A DNA stretch of 64,000 nt, taken from assembly GCF_014650495.1 (NCBI RefSeq), contig NZ_BMVB01000027.1, positions 1 through 64,000 on the forward strand, in the 5' to 3' direction. The translations under genes and the position numbers were made by a program. The DNA comes from Streptomyces cinnamoneus. GTDB lineage: Bacteria; Actinomycetota; Actinomycetes; Streptomycetales; Streptomycetaceae. The notes under the pieces were generated by a model. The model did not search any database and was not told where the DNA came from. It was given only the letters and a program-made list of their open reading frames with translations. Positions 9,264 to 17,856 of the stretch are shown here, piece after piece; position 1 is the first letter of the stretch, and the number at the start of each line of letters is the position of its first letter.

Positions 9264-9296
9264 GGCGGAAGGTCCTTCCGTCGGGGGCAAGAGCGT

Positions 9297-9326
9297 GCCG
9301 CCCGGAGCGTCGTGCTCCCTGGCGGC
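9297..9326 (-). promoter_or_regulatory. Stem-loop in the transglycosylase 5' leader
   Basis: GCCGCC/GGCGGC outer arms (9297-9302 and 9321-9326) enclose a GGAGC/GCTCC inner stem, in the roughly 200-base region upstream of the transglycosylase. Cell-wall hydrolase genes in Streptomyces often carry c-di-AMP (ydaO) riboswitches, but I could not align the conserved ydaO core here, so only a structured leader is claimed. Confidence 0.4.
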
Positions 9327-9546
9327 TCAACCAACCTGACCGACGCCCGGGGGGTCTGGCAAAGCCCCCTGTGCACGAAGGACCTTCGCAGGACGGCCGC
9401 ACCGGCCGGCCGGCGTCCCGGGCGCGGAGGCGCGCCGGGTACGGCGTGGCTTCGTATGTGACGGGCCTCATGTGCCCCGCCTCACCGGAAGCGTCAGGGG
9501 CGCAGGCCGATGGGCCCCTTACGGTGCGGGTGCGGAGTGGCCCCGG

Positions 9547-10557
9547 TCACGCGGGTGGGCGGGGCTCCTCGAAGGCGACCGGCGCGTCGAAGGCGGCGCG
9601 GCGGGTGGCCCGGCGCAGGGCCTTGAGGACGGTGGGTCCCAGGGTGAGGGTGGCCAGGACCGTCACCAGGGCCCGGGGCAGGTCCCAGCCCAGGGAGGTG
9701 GCGAGGCAGTAGGCGACGAAGCGGGCGAGGTTCTCGGCGACGGGGTCGCCGGGCACGAAGGCGACGCCGGAGACGAGGGAGCCGATGTAGGGCCAGCCCT
9801 GGAGGTTCATGACCGTGCCGTAGGCGACGGAGGCCACGGACCCGTACGCCGCGAGCATCGCCAGCTCGCGCCGCCCGCGCAGCCGGTCGGGCCCGGGGAG
9901 CAGACCGGCGCCCATGGCCACCCAGCCCATGGCGAGCATCTGGAACGGCATCCACGGCCCCACCCCGCCGGTGAGCAGGGCGGACGCGAACATCGACACG
10001 GAGCCGAGCACGAACCCGAAACCGGGGCCGAGGACGCGCCCGGCCAGCACCATCAGGAAGAACATGGGCTCGATGCCGGCCGTCCCCGCCCCCAGCGGCC
10101 GCAGCGCCGCCCCGGCCGCGGCGAGCACGCCGAGCATGGCGATGGCCTTGGCGTCCAGCCCGCTGTCGGCGATCGTCGCGACGACGACGGCGAGCAGCAG
10201 CGGGAGCAGTGCCGCGAACAGCCAGGGAGCGTCCTGCGAGTGCGCGAGCCCGGAGCCGGGGGCGGCGAGCAGCGGCCAGCCGAAGGCGGCGATGCCGATG
10301 AGCGAGACGAGCGCGAGCGCGACGACGGCCCGTGGCCCGAGCCGGACGGCCCGCGCCTGCCGGTCGCGGGGGGTGCCCCTGCCGGCCTGCGGTTTTCGGG
10401 GCGGCGGGGGCGCTGGGGAACCGCCGGGCTCCGCGGCGGCGGGTTCTGCGACCGGCGGTTCCGCGGTCCTGGGCTGCGTGCCTTCGGGCTCCACGTTCCC
10501 CGGCCCCGTACCTGTGGGCCCCGTGGCCGTCCGTCCCTCGCGGGGGCCGCTCGTCAC
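9547..10557 (-). CDS. ECF transporter S component (substrate-binding membrane subunit)
   Basis: 336 residues. A long Pro/Glu/Ala-rich N-terminal extension (about residues 1-65) precedes roughly six membrane segments, including ALVSLIGIAAFGWPLLAA, ALLPLLLAVVVATIADSG, AIAMLGVLAAAGAALRPLG and MFFLMVLAGRVLGPGFGFVLGS. The last resembles the S-component region near the conserved G-x-x-x-G and Arg positions. S components bind the vitamin or metal substrate inside the membrane. The GTG at 10557 overlaps the ATPase stop as GTGA and has GGGGAGG upstream. It is the last gene of a five-gene coupled operon running from 15711 down. The substrate is not readable; vitamin-like cargo such as a corrinoid is inferred from the surface partners. 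Confidence 0.8.
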   Translation of the reverse strand: MTSGPREGRTATGPTGTGPGNVEPEGTQPRTAEPPVAEPAAAEPGGSPAPPPPRKPQAGRGTPRDRQARAVRLGPRAVVALALVSLIGIAAFGWPLLAAPGSGLAHSQDAPWLFAALLPLLLAVVVATIADSGLDAKAIAMLGVLAAAGAALRPLGAGTAGIEPMFFLMVLAGRVLGPGFGFVLGSVSMFASALLTGGVGPWMPFQMLAMGWVAMGAGLLPGPDRLRGRRELAMLAAYGSVASVAYGTVMNLQGWPYIGSLVSGVAFVPGDPVAENLARFVAYCLATSLGWDLPRALVTVLATLTLGPTVLKALRRATRRAAFDAPVAFEEPRPPA

Positions 10558-12257
10558 GACGCCTCCCCGAGGGCCGTGCGGATCTGGGGCACCGTGAGCC
10601 ACGGCAGGGGCGCCAGCACCTTGGCCACCTGGGGGGAGAAGGCCGGGGAGGACACCACGACCTCGGCCGTCGGGCCGTCGGCCACGACCTCGCCCTCCGC
10701 GAGGATCACCACGCGGTGCGCGAGCTCGGCCGCCAGTTCCACGTCGTGCGTGGCCAGGACGATGGCGTGGCCCTCGTCGGCCAGGCCGCGCAGGATCTGC
10801 ACCAGGCGGGCCTTGGCCGCGTAGTCGAGCCCGCGCGTCGGCTCGTCGAGGAGGATCAGCGGCGGCCGCGCCGCGAGCACCACGGCCAGCGCCAGGGCCA
10901 GGCGCTGGCCCTCGGACAGGTCGCGCGGGTGCGTGGCGTCGCCCACGCCCGGCAGCAGCCCGGCCACCAGGGCCCGGCAGGTGCCGGGCTCGGCGTCCGC
11001 GTCGTCGTCGGCCGCCGCGCACTCGGCGGCGACGGTGTCCGCGCACAGCAGGTCGCGCGGCTCCTGCGGGACGAGGCCGACGTGGCGCAGCAGCTCGCGC
11101 GGACCCGTCCGGTGCGGTACGGCCCCGCCCACGCGGACCGTGCCGCGCGACGGCTCGTGCATGCCGACGAGGGTGCGCAGCAGCGTGGACTTGCCCGCGC
11201 CGTTGCGGCCCATGAGCGCGACGGTCTCCCCGGCCCGTACGGACAGCCCGACCTCGCGCAGGGCGTCGACGCGCCCGTGCCGGACGGCCAGGCCCGTGAC
11301 CTCGGCGGCGGCCGCCGCACCCGGCTCCGTGACGGCGGCGGGGCGCCCCACCCTGCTCAGCAGGCGGGCCGCCGCCCCGCGGACGCGTCGCACCGGCGCC
11401 GGGGGCCCCGCGTCCGGCACCGGCGGCACGGCGGGCGTCAGGGGCGCCAGCCGCTCCCGCAGGGGCGCGGCCCTGCGGCGGGCGTCGCGCACGGTCAGCG
11501 GCAGCGGCGACCAGCCGGCCAGCCGGCCGAGGTCCACGACCGGCGGGTGGACGGGGGAGACGGCCATGACCGAGGCCGGGTCGCCGACGACGGGGGCGGC
11601 CCCGGGCCCGGGCAGCAGGATCACCTGGTCCGCGTACTGCACGACCCGCTCCAGCCGGTGCTCGGCGAGCAGCACGGTCGTGCCCAGGTCGTGGACCAGG
11701 CGCTGCAGCACGGCGAGGACCTCCTCGGCCGCCGCCGGGTCCAGCGCGGACGTCGGTTCGTCGAGGACCAGCACCTTCGGGTGCGTGGTCAGTACGGACC
11801 CGATGGCGACGCGCTGCTGCTGGCCGCCGGAGAGCGTGGCGAGGGGACGGTCGCGCAGGGGCGCGAGGCCCAGCAGGTCCAGGGTCTCCTCGACGCGGCG
11901 GCGCATGGTGGCGGGCGGGACGCCGAGGGACTCCATTCCGTAGGCGAGCTCGTCCTCGACGGTGTCGGTGACGAAGTGGGCGAGCGGGTCCTGGCCCACG
12001 GTCCCGACGACGTCGGCCATCTCGCGCGGCTTGTGCGTACGGGTGTCGCGCCCGGCCACGGTGACGCGCCCGTGCAGGGTGCCGCCGGTGAAGTGCGGCA
12101 CGAGCCCGCTGACGGTGCCGAGCAGCGTCGACTTGCCGACGCCGGAGGGCCCGACGAGCAGACACAGCTCGCCCTCGGGGACGGTGAGGTCGACGCCGGT
12201 GAGGGCGGGGCGGGGGGCGTCGTCGTAGGAGACCGAGACGTGCTCGAAGCGGATCAT
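10554..12257 (-). CDS. ECF transporter fused double ATPase (EcfA-EcfA')
   Basis: 567 residues holding two complete ABC cassettes. Cassette 1 has Walker A GPSGVGKST near residue 37, signature LSGGQQQRVAIG and Walker B VLVLDEPTSALD. Cassette 2 has Walker A GRNGAGKST, a degenerate signature LSEGQRLALALA and Walker B LILLDEPTRGLD. In other bacteria these are separate EcfA1 and EcfA2 subunits; fusion is common in actinobacteria. It powers uptake by coupling to the T component. The start ATG at 12257 follows the T-component stop with no gap (TAA-ATG), and its TGA overlaps the S-component GTG, so subunit stoichiometry is translationally coupled. Confidence 0.9.
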   Translation of the reverse strand: MIRFEHVSVSYDDAPRPALTGVDLTVPEGELCLLVGPSGVGKSTLLGTVSGLVPHFTGGTLHGRVTVAGRDTRTHKPREMADVVGTVGQDPLAHFVTDTVEDELAYGMESLGVPPATMRRRVEETLDLLGLAPLRDRPLATLSGGQQQRVAIGSVLTTHPKVLVLDEPTSALDPAAAEEVLAVLQRLVHDLGTTVLLAEHRLERVVQYADQVILLPGPGAAPVVGDPASVMAVSPVHPPVVDLGRLAGWSPLPLTVRDARRRAAPLRERLAPLTPAVPPVPDAGPPAPVRRVRGAAARLLSRVGRPAAVTEPGAAAAAEVTGLAVRHGRVDALREVGLSVRAGETVALMGRNGAGKSTLLRTLVGMHEPSRGTVRVGGAVPHRTGPRELLRHVGLVPQEPRDLLCADTVAAECAAADDDADAEPGTCRALVAGLLPGVGDATHPRDLSEGQRLALALAVVLAARPPLILLDEPTRGLDYAAKARLVQILRGLADEGHAIVLATHDVELAAELAHRVVILAEGEVVADGPTAEVVVSSPAFSPQVAKVLAPLPWLTVPQIRTALGEAS

Positions 12258-13733
12258 TTAGGGGGCCTCCTTCGGGGTGGGTCCGGCAACGCCGGGGTGC
12301 TCGGGGCCCCCGACGGCACGGGCGGGGGCGGAGCCCTGCGCCCGCCCGGGGGGCCGGGGGCCGGCCCCCGGTTCCGGGAAGGCGGGGGCACCTTCGAGCG
12401 GTGGCCGGGGGAGGGGCCGGGGGTCTCCCTCCGCCGCAGCGGCGAGCGACCTCTGCCCACCGGCCCGGCGGTGCCCACCCGTCATCGCCCCCTCGCGGGA
12501 GGCGGCCGGGGCCACGAACGCCGGCAGCAACCCCACCAGTACCGACACCGCCGGCCACACCGGCAGCTCCGGCGCCCCCAGCGGCACCGCCGGCGGGTGC
12601 AGGGCCCCCGGGGCGTAGGTGCCCGCCCAGATCATCAGGGCCGCCACCGCCGCGCCCGAGGCCGACACCAGCCAGGCCCGCACGCCCCAGCGGTCGGGGC
12701 GGTAGCGGGTGCGCACCGAGCGGCGGCCGCCGAGGCGGAGGCCGGCCAGGGCGGCGGCCAGACCCGCGCCCAGCAACGGCATCCCGTAGCCGCCGCCCGC
12801 ATCGGCGAGCAGCCCGTACGTACCGGCGCACACGCCCAGCAGGCCGCCCAGCGTCAGGGCGCTCGTGGTGTGCCGCACCGCGCGCGGGACCCGCGCGGTA
12901 CGGCCGTAGCCGCGGGCGTCCATGGCCGCCGCCAGCGCCACCGAACGCTCCAGCGCCCCCTCCAGCACCGGCAGCCCCACCTGCAGCAGGGCCTTCAGGC
13001 CGCGGTCCGGCCGCCCGCGCAACCGCCGGGCCGCCCGCAGCCGCTGGACGTCGGCGACGAGGTGGGGCGCGAAGGTCATGGCGACGACGACCGCCACACC
13101 CGCCTCGTACAGCGCACCCGGCAGCGACTTCAGCAGCCGCGCCGGATTGGCGAGCGCGTTGGCCGCGCCCACGCAGACCAGCAGCGTGGCCAGCTTCAGG
13201 CCGTCGCAGAAGGCGAAGAGCAGCCCCTCGGCCGTCACCCGGCCGCCGAGGCGCACCCCCTGTGCCCAGTGCGGCAGCGGCACCTCGGGCAGGGTCAGGA
13301 CCGTGTGCGTACCCGGGATCGGCGAGCCCAGCACGACCGCGAAGGCGAGCCGGATGCCGATGACCACCAGCCCCAGCTTGAGGAACACCCCGTACGAGCG
13401 CGCCCACGGGGCGTCCGTGCGCCGGGCGGCGACCACGTACCCGGCCACGCCGACGAGCATCGCCAACAGCAGCACATTGGTGGTGCGGGAGGCCGCGGTC
13501 GCCAGGCCCAGGGCCCACACCCACCACGCTCCGGCGTGCAGCGCGGTGCCGCGCAGGGGCGAGCGCATGGGAGAACGCACGGGGGAGCGCAGGGGCGTGC
13601 GTACGGGCGAGGGCGGGGCAGCCTGCGCCCCGCCCGTCCCCACCGTCCGGCTCATCGCCCTCGTCCCCGCTGCCCTCGCCGTACGTCCTGCCCGGCCGCC
13701 CACCGGCGACCCCGTCCCGCTCGTGCGGTTCAT
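12258..13733 (-). CDS. ECF transporter T component (energy-coupling transmembrane subunit)
   Basis: 491 residues. After a low-complexity Arg/Thr/Pro N-terminus there are several membrane helices and the characteristic cytoplasmic coupling region with the AMDARGYGR motif (an Ala-Arg-Gly signature that docks on the ATPases) and an earlier AARRLRGRP element. A disordered Pro/Gly/Ala C-terminal tail of about 90 residues is unusual for EcfT, which is normally near 260 residues, and is the reason for the large size. ATG 13733 overlaps the previous stop as ATGA. It acts as scaffold between the S component and the fused ATPase. Confidence 0.87.
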   Translation of the reverse strand: MNRTSGTGSPVGGRAGRTARAAGTRAMSRTVGTGGAQAAPPSPVRTPLRSPVRSPMRSPLRGTALHAGAWWVWALGLATAASRTTNVLLLAMLVGVAGYVVAARRTDAPWARSYGVFLKLGLVVIGIRLAFAVVLGSPIPGTHTVLTLPEVPLPHWAQGVRLGGRVTAEGLLFAFCDGLKLATLLVCVGAANALANPARLLKSLPGALYEAGVAVVVAMTFAPHLVADVQRLRAARRLRGRPDRGLKALLQVGLPVLEGALERSVALAAAMDARGYGRTARVPRAVRHTTSALTLGGLLGVCAGTYGLLADAGGGYGMPLLGAGLAAALAGLRLGGRRSVRTRYRPDRWGVRAWLVSASGAAVAALMIWAGTYAPGALHPPAVPLGAPELPVWPAVSVLVGLLPAFVAPAASREGAMTGGHRRAGGQRSLAAAAEGDPRPLPRPPLEGAPAFPEPGAGPRPPGRAQGSAPARAVGGPEHPGVAGPTPKEAP

Positions 13734-14434
13734 CCGCGGCGACGTCGCCGCGCCTGCCACACCGCCGCGCCGCCGAGCACCGCGACGACCGCGATGCCGC
13801 CGATCAGCCCGGCGGACGGGCCCTCGCCGCCCTCGTCCCCGTCCTTCTTGTCCTTCGTCCCCTCCGCCGCGGAGCTCGCGGCGCCCGCGTCGGGCGTGCC
13901 CTGCGCGTCCACCTTCTCCCCGCAGCCGGCCTTCGGGTACCCGGCGATCGCGCACAGCAGCGCGTCGGAGTTGTAGCGCAGCGGCTTCGCGACCGCCGCG
14001 AGCGCCTCCGCGGCGCTCGCGTCCGGCGCGACCTGCGCACAGGCCGTGCGGGCCGCGGGCGGGCTCTCGCCGCCGGGCGCGTCGGTGGCCGTGCCGAAGT
14101 CGATGACGACGGCGAGGCGCTTGCTGCCCTCCTTGGCCGGCGTGCCCTCGCACACCGACCCGAAGCCGGCCGCCGTGCGCGGCTGCGCGGCGTCGGCGGA
14201 GTCCTTGCTCACCGCGAAGCGGAAGCCGACGGCCGTGCCGTCGCCGGGGCGCAGCGTGCCCGGCCCCTGCGTCGCGTACGTCCACCCGGAGCCGGAGCCG
14301 GAGCCGGAGCCCGTGCCCTGCTGCCAGAACGACCAGTAGCGGTAGCCGTCCGCGTGCGCCGGGGCCGCGCCGAGCAGCGCCAGGAGGCCGGTGAGCAGGA
14401 CGGCGCCCAGGGCGCGGGTGCCCGTCCGGGTCAC
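13730..14434 (-). CDS. SCO2322-like surface-anchored protein
   Basis: 234 residues with a cleavable signal peptide (RALGAVLLTGLLALLGAAPAHA). The extracellular domain begins YRYWSFWQQ and contains a short GSGSGSG linker and four cysteines (FGSVC, RTAC, ALLC, KAGC). It ends in an acidic/Lys linker, one membrane helix (AGLIGGIAVVAVLGGAAVW) and a basic stop-transfer QARRRRRG. This is the architecture of the SCO2322 family, which is co-encoded with this ECF transporter in Streptomyces. It is not a sortase substrate (no LPxTG). GTG 14434 overlaps the previous stop as GTGA. A role in presenting or capturing the ECF substrate is inferred from the coupling only. Confidence 0.75.
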   Translation of the reverse strand: MTRTGTRALGAVLLTGLLALLGAAPAHADGYRYWSFWQQGTGSGSGSGSGWTYATQGPGTLRPGDGTAVGFRFAVSKDSADAAQPRTAAGFGSVCEGTPAKEGSKRLAVVIDFGTATDAPGGESPPAARTACAQVAPDASAAEALAAVAKPLRYNSDALLCAIAGYPKAGCGEKVDAQGTPDAGAASSAAEGTKDKKDGDEGGEGPSAGLIGGIAVVAVLGGAAVWQARRRRRG

Positions 14435-15711
14435 AGCTGGGTCTTCTTCTTGCGGCCGCTCATCAGGAAGCCGACGCCGACGCTCGCGACGAAGAACACG
14501 GCGACGAACCACCAGACGCCGAAGCCGCCGCCGTCGTCCTTCTTCTTCTCGTCCTTCTTCTCCGAGGAGGACGCGGCGGCCTCCGGCTTCGGGCCCGTCT
14601 CGTTCAGCGCGGCCACGAGGTCGGTGCCGCCGAAGTCGCGCGGGTCGCCCCCGGCCGCGTGCGTGGCGAGGACGAGCTTGGCGAGCTTGCCGGGGTTGCC
14701 CTTGGCCCACTCGGCGGTGCCGCTCTCCTTGGAACGCAGCCACGCCAGCGGCTTCTCGGCCGCCTCGCGGTGGCCGCCCGCGGCCAGGGCGAGCGCCGCG
14801 TCGGCGGTGTTGCCCTGGTCGGGCTTGGCGGGGGCGCCGGGCATGGAGGGCATGAGGTAGCCGCCGTTCTTGGCGAGCGCCTCGGAGAGGTAGCCGTCCA
14901 CGGCCTCGGCGGCCGCCGGGGCGTCCTTGGGCCGGGCGTTGTCACCGCCGGAGCCGGCCGGGCAGTCCAGTGGCTTGAGGGGCTGGTCGGAGCCCTTCTG
15001 CAGCGGCTCGACGAGGTAGCCCTTGCCCCGCGTGGCGAGCCCGGCGGCCGCGCTGGCGAGGTTGTCGGCGCGCAGGCCGTCCTTGTCCTTGAGGTAGGAG
15101 AAGGCGCCGCGCTCGCCCTCCTTGCCCTCGCAGCCCAGCTGGAAGGCGAGCAGCGTCTCGACGGGGTTCTTGCCGTTCTTCGCCGCCGCCTTGGCCGGGT
15201 CCTGCCCCGCGGCGGCGAACGCGCCGAGGGCGATGGAGGTGGAGTTGGCGTCGGTGGGGCTGCCGGCCTGGTAGCCCCAGCCGCCGTCGTCGTTCTGGTG
15301 GGCCTTGAGCCAGTCGAGGCCCTTCGTGACGACCGCGGCGCGCCCGCCGACGGCCGCGAGGCCCTGCACCGCGGCGGCGGTCGCGTCGGTGAACTCCTCC
15401 TTCTGCGGGTCGCACGCCTTGGAGGTGTCGGCCCGGTACCCCGGGAAGCCGCCGTCCGCGCACTGCTGCCCCGCCAGCCAGTCGACGGCGGAGGCGGCCG
15501 GGCTCGTGCCCGTCGCGTGCTGGGCCATGAAGGCGAGGGACTGCCGGAACACACCGTCGAACTTCGGGTCGCCCGTGCCGTACAGCCCCGGGGCGGCCGG
15601 GGAAGGCGAGCCGTCGGCGAGGGCGGCGGGGGCCGCGGCCACGCCCAGGACGGCGGCGGTGGCCAGGGCCACGGCGGCGCGGCGCACGTGGACGGCGGGG
15701 GAGGGGGCCAT
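14431..15711 (-). CDS. Surface-anchored prenyltransferase/squalene-oxidase-repeat (alpha-toroid) protein
   Basis: 426 residues: signal peptide (VALATAAVLGVAAAPAALA), then alpha/alpha-toroid repeats with QW-like motifs (WLAGQQCADGGFPGY, WLKAHQNDDGGWGY, KNGGYLMPSM). It ends in a Lys/Glu linker, a C-terminal membrane helix (WWFVAVFFVASVGVGFLM) and the basic end SGRKKKTQL. Toroids of this shape occur in terpene cyclases but also in the vitamin B12 carriers intrinsic factor and transcobalamin; the DxDD acid motif of cyclases is absent, so binding rather than catalysis is more likely. ATG 15711 has GAGAGG nine bases upstream. It heads the ECF operon, implying a surface ligand-capture role. Confidence 0.75.
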   Translation of the reverse strand: MAPSPAVHVRRAAVALATAAVLGVAAAPAALADGSPSPAAPGLYGTGDPKFDGVFRQSLAFMAQHATGTSPAASAVDWLAGQQCADGGFPGYRADTSKACDPQKEEFTDATAAAVQGLAAVGGRAAVVTKGLDWLKAHQNDDGGWGYQAGSPTDANSTSIALGAFAAAGQDPAKAAAKNGKNPVETLLAFQLGCEGKEGERGAFSYLKDKDGLRADNLASAAAGLATRGKGYLVEPLQKGSDQPLKPLDCPAGSGGDNARPKDAPAAAEAVDGYLSEALAKNGGYLMPSMPGAPAKPDQGNTADAALALAAGGHREAAEKPLAWLRSKESGTAEWAKGNPGKLAKLVLATHAAGGDPRDFGGTDLVAALNETGPKPEAAASSSEKKDEKKKDDGGGFGVWWFVAVFFVASVGVGFLMSGRKKKTQL

Positions 15712-15830
15712 GGAGTGGTACCTCTCGGGTGGGTGCCCGGCACGGTGCCGAGGGTCGCTTTTGCGGTGGCTGAACACTTTATCCGGCCGTTTTCCGGCGC
15801 CTCATACCGCCATGTGCACGGCCGTACGCA

Positions 15831-16130
15831 CCGGCCGGGTGTGCGGCCGCCCGTGCCGGCCGTGTGCGGGGCTGCCCGTGCCGGCCGTGTGTGCCGCTGT
15901 CTGTACCGGCCGCGTGTGCCGCCGTGCGTACCGGCCGTGTGTGCCGCTGTCTGTACCGGCCGCGTGTGCCGCCGTGCGTACCGGCCGTGTGTGCCGCTGT
16001 CTGTACCGGCCGCGTGTGCGGCTGTGCGTGCCGGGCGGGTGTGCGGCCGTCCGCGCCGGCCGCATGCGCGGCTGCCCGTGCCGGCCGCGTCTGCCGCTGT
16101 CCGTACTGACCCCGTGTCCGGCACCCGTAC
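15831..16130. repeat. 25-bp minisatellite, about 12 units
   Basis: CCGGCC-type unit starts recur exactly every 25 bases at 15831, 15856, 15881, 15906, 15931, 15956, 15981, 16006, 16031, 16056, 16081 and a degenerate one at 16106. Central units alternate between two variants (…GTGTGTGCCGCTGTCTGTA and …GCGTGTGCCGCCGTGCGTA), giving a 50-bp higher-order period. Because 25 is not a multiple of three, all frames cycle through the same peptides; it is not coding. Confidence 0.92.
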
Positions 16131-16329
16131 CGGCACGCGCCCGCCACGCGTAACGCCACGCGCCCGCCACCCGTACCGGCACGCGCCCGCCACGCGCACC
16201 GGTGCGCGCACCGCCCACGGCCGCCACCCCGCCACCACGCCCCCGACGCGGTCACGCGCATGGCCGGCCGCCTCGTCCCCGTGCCTTCCCGTGCCCGCCC
16301 GCACCCACTACAACGGAACCGAACGCAAA

Positions 16330-16348
16330 TTCTGATTGAGCGTCAGAA
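16330..16348. promoter_or_regulatory. 19-bp palindromic operator upstream of aldehyde dehydrogenase
   Basis: TTCTGATTGAGCGTCAGAA, same arms and spacing as the site before cyp125. It ends 20 bases upstream of the aldehyde dehydrogenase ATG and just before the GGGAGG ribosome-binding site, a position suited to repression. Confidence 0.6.
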
Positions 16349-16368
16349 ACGGGCGGGAGGCCACCACG

Positions 16369-17856
16369 ATGGGCGCACTCATCGAGCACGGGCAGCTCTT
16401 CATCGGCGGCACGTTCACGGAGCCGGCCGCCGGCCGCGGTGCGGACGTCATCGACGTCGTCTCACCCCACACCGAGGCCGTCATCGGCCGCGTCCCGCAC
16501 GCCTCGCGCGCCGACGTCGACCGGGCCGTGGCCGCCGCCCGCCGGTCGTTCGACTCCGGGGTCTGGTCCGGGCTGCCCCTCGACGAACGCATCGCCGTGG
16601 TCGCCCGGATCAAGGACGGGATCGCCGGCCGCTACGAGGAGATCGCCCGGCTCGTCTCCGCCCAGAACGGCTCCCCCTACTCCTGGAGCCTCCTCGCCCA
16701 GGCCCTGGGCGCCGTGATGGTCTGGGACTCCGCCATCACCATCGCCCGCGGCTTCCCCCACGAGGAGCGGCGGGCCGGCCTCCTCGGCCCCCTGCTCGTG
16801 CGGCGCGAACCCATCGGCGTCGTGGGCGCCGTGGTGCCCTGGAACGTGCCGCAGTTCCTGGCGGCGGCCAAGCTGGCGCCCGCGCTGCTCGCGGGCTGCT
16901 CCGTGGTGCTCAAGCCGTCGCCGGAGACGCCCCTGGACTCCTACGTCCTCGCCGAGGTCCTCGCGGCCTCCGGCCTGCCCGAGGGGGTGGTGTCGATCCT
17001 GCCCGCGGACCGCGAGGTCGGCGAGTACCTGGTCGGCCACCCCGGCCTCGACAAGGTCTCCTTCACCGGCTCCGTCGCCGCCGGCCGGCGCGTCATGGAG
17101 GTCGCCGCCCGGCGGCTGACCCGGGTCACCCTCGAACTGGGCGGCAAGTCCGCCGCCATCGTCCTGCCCGACGCCGACCTCGACGCCGCCGTCTCCGGCA
17201 TCGTCCCCAGCGCCTGGATGAACAACGGCCAGGCGTGCGTCGCCCAGACCCGCATCCTCGCCCCCCGCAGCCACTACGCCGAGCTCGCCGAGCGCCTCGC
17301 CGCCGCGGCCTCCGCGCTCGTCGTCGGCGACCCGCTCGACGCCACCACCGAGGTCGGCCCGCTCGTGGCCCGCCGGCAGCAGCAGCGGTCCCTGGACTAC
17401 ATCGCCCTCGGCCAGCGCGAAGGGGCCAAGGTCCTCGCCGGCGGCGGCCGGCCGCGCGGGCAGGGCACGGGCTGGTACGTCGAGCCGACGCTGTTCGGCG
17501 ACGTCACCAACGACATGCGGATCGCCCGGGAGGAGATCTTCGGGCCCGTCGTCTGCCTCCTGCCCTACGAGGACGAGGAGGAGGCCGTCCGCATCGCCGA
17601 CGACTCCGACTACGGGCTCTCCGGCAGCGTCTGGACGCGCGACGTCGAACGCGGCCTCGCCGTCGCACGCCGCGTGCGCACGGGCACGTACTCGGTGAAC
17701 ACCTTCAGCCTGGACATGTTCGGCCCGTTCGGCGGCTACAAGGACTCCGGCCTCGGCCGGGAAGGCGGGCCCGAGGGCTACGCCGAGTACTTCGAGCAGA
17801 AGACCATCCACCTGCCGGCCGGATACGAGGGCGCGAAGGCGGAGGGCGCGCCGTGA
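16369..17856 (+). CDS. NAD(P)-dependent aldehyde dehydrogenase
   Basis: 495 residues, the normal length for the ALDH superfamily. Diagnostic motifs: cofactor-site PWNVPQ near 165, SFTGS near 237, the catalytic glutamate in LELGGKSAAIVL near 258-260, the nucleophilic cysteine in NNGQACVAQTR near 291, and EEIFGPVV near 391. It oxidises an aldehyde to the acid in the cytosol. ATG 16369 has GGGAGG eight bases upstream. The stop overlaps the ferredoxin start (GTGA). Pairing with a P450-type ferredoxin and sharing an operator with cyp125 suggest it handles the aldehyde made by P450 oxidation of a side-chain terminus; that link is inferred. Confidence 0.9.
   Translation: MGALIEHGQLFIGGTFTEPAAGRGADVIDVVSPHTEAVIGRVPHASRADVDRAVAAARRSFDSGVWSGLPLDERIAVVARIKDGIAGRYEEIARLVSAQNGSPYSWSLLAQALGAVMVWDSAITIARGFPHEERRAGLLGPLLVRREPIGVVGAVVPWNVPQFLAAAKLAPALLAGCSVVLKPSPETPLDSYVLAEVLAASGLPEGVVSILPADREVGEYLVGHPGLDKVSFTGSVAAGRRVMEVAARRLTRVTLELGGKSAAIVLPDADLDAAVSGIVPSAWMNNGQACVAQTRILAPRSHYAELAERLAAAASALVVGDPLDATTEVGPLVARRQQQRSLDYIALGQREGAKVLAGGGRPRGQGTGWYVEPTLFGDVTNDMRIAREEIFGPVVCLLPYEDEEEAVRIADDSDYGLSGSVWTRDVERGLAVARRVRTGTYSVNTFSLDMFGPFGGYKDSGLGREGGPEGYAEYFEQKTIHLPAGYEGAKAEGAP

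Larger units (their letters stand above)
15712..16368. other. Intergenic region between the divergent ECF operon and aldehyde dehydrogenase
   Basis: 657 bases without a credible gene. It holds the ECF-operon promoter side (15712-15790, with the palindromic CGGCACCGTGCCGG), the 25-bp minisatellite (15831-16130), a second short-period stretch rich in CACGCGCCCGCCACGCG (about 16130-16200), and the operator and Shine-Dalgarno of the aldehyde dehydrogenase. Long apparent reading frames here are by-products of the repeat. Confidence 0.7.

Noticed and set aside
9264..9470. Firm call of a c-di-AMP (ydaO) riboswitch
   Set aside because: The conserved ydaO core could not be aligned; only a generic structured leader is supported.
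9547..13527. A single 1326-codon minus-strand protein
   Set aside because: Only the C-terminal third is real (S component). The rest is the wrong frame of the ATPase and T component, shown by GTGA and TAA-ATG junctions.
15712..15790. Cobalamin riboswitch upstream of the ECF operon
   Set aside because: No B12-box-like sequence could be found despite the transcobalamin-like partner.
15780..16260. Long Cys/Arg-rich reading frames on both strands over the minisatellite
   Set aside because: They are by-products of a 25-bp repeat that cycles all three frames through the same peptides; no ribosome-binding site or homology.
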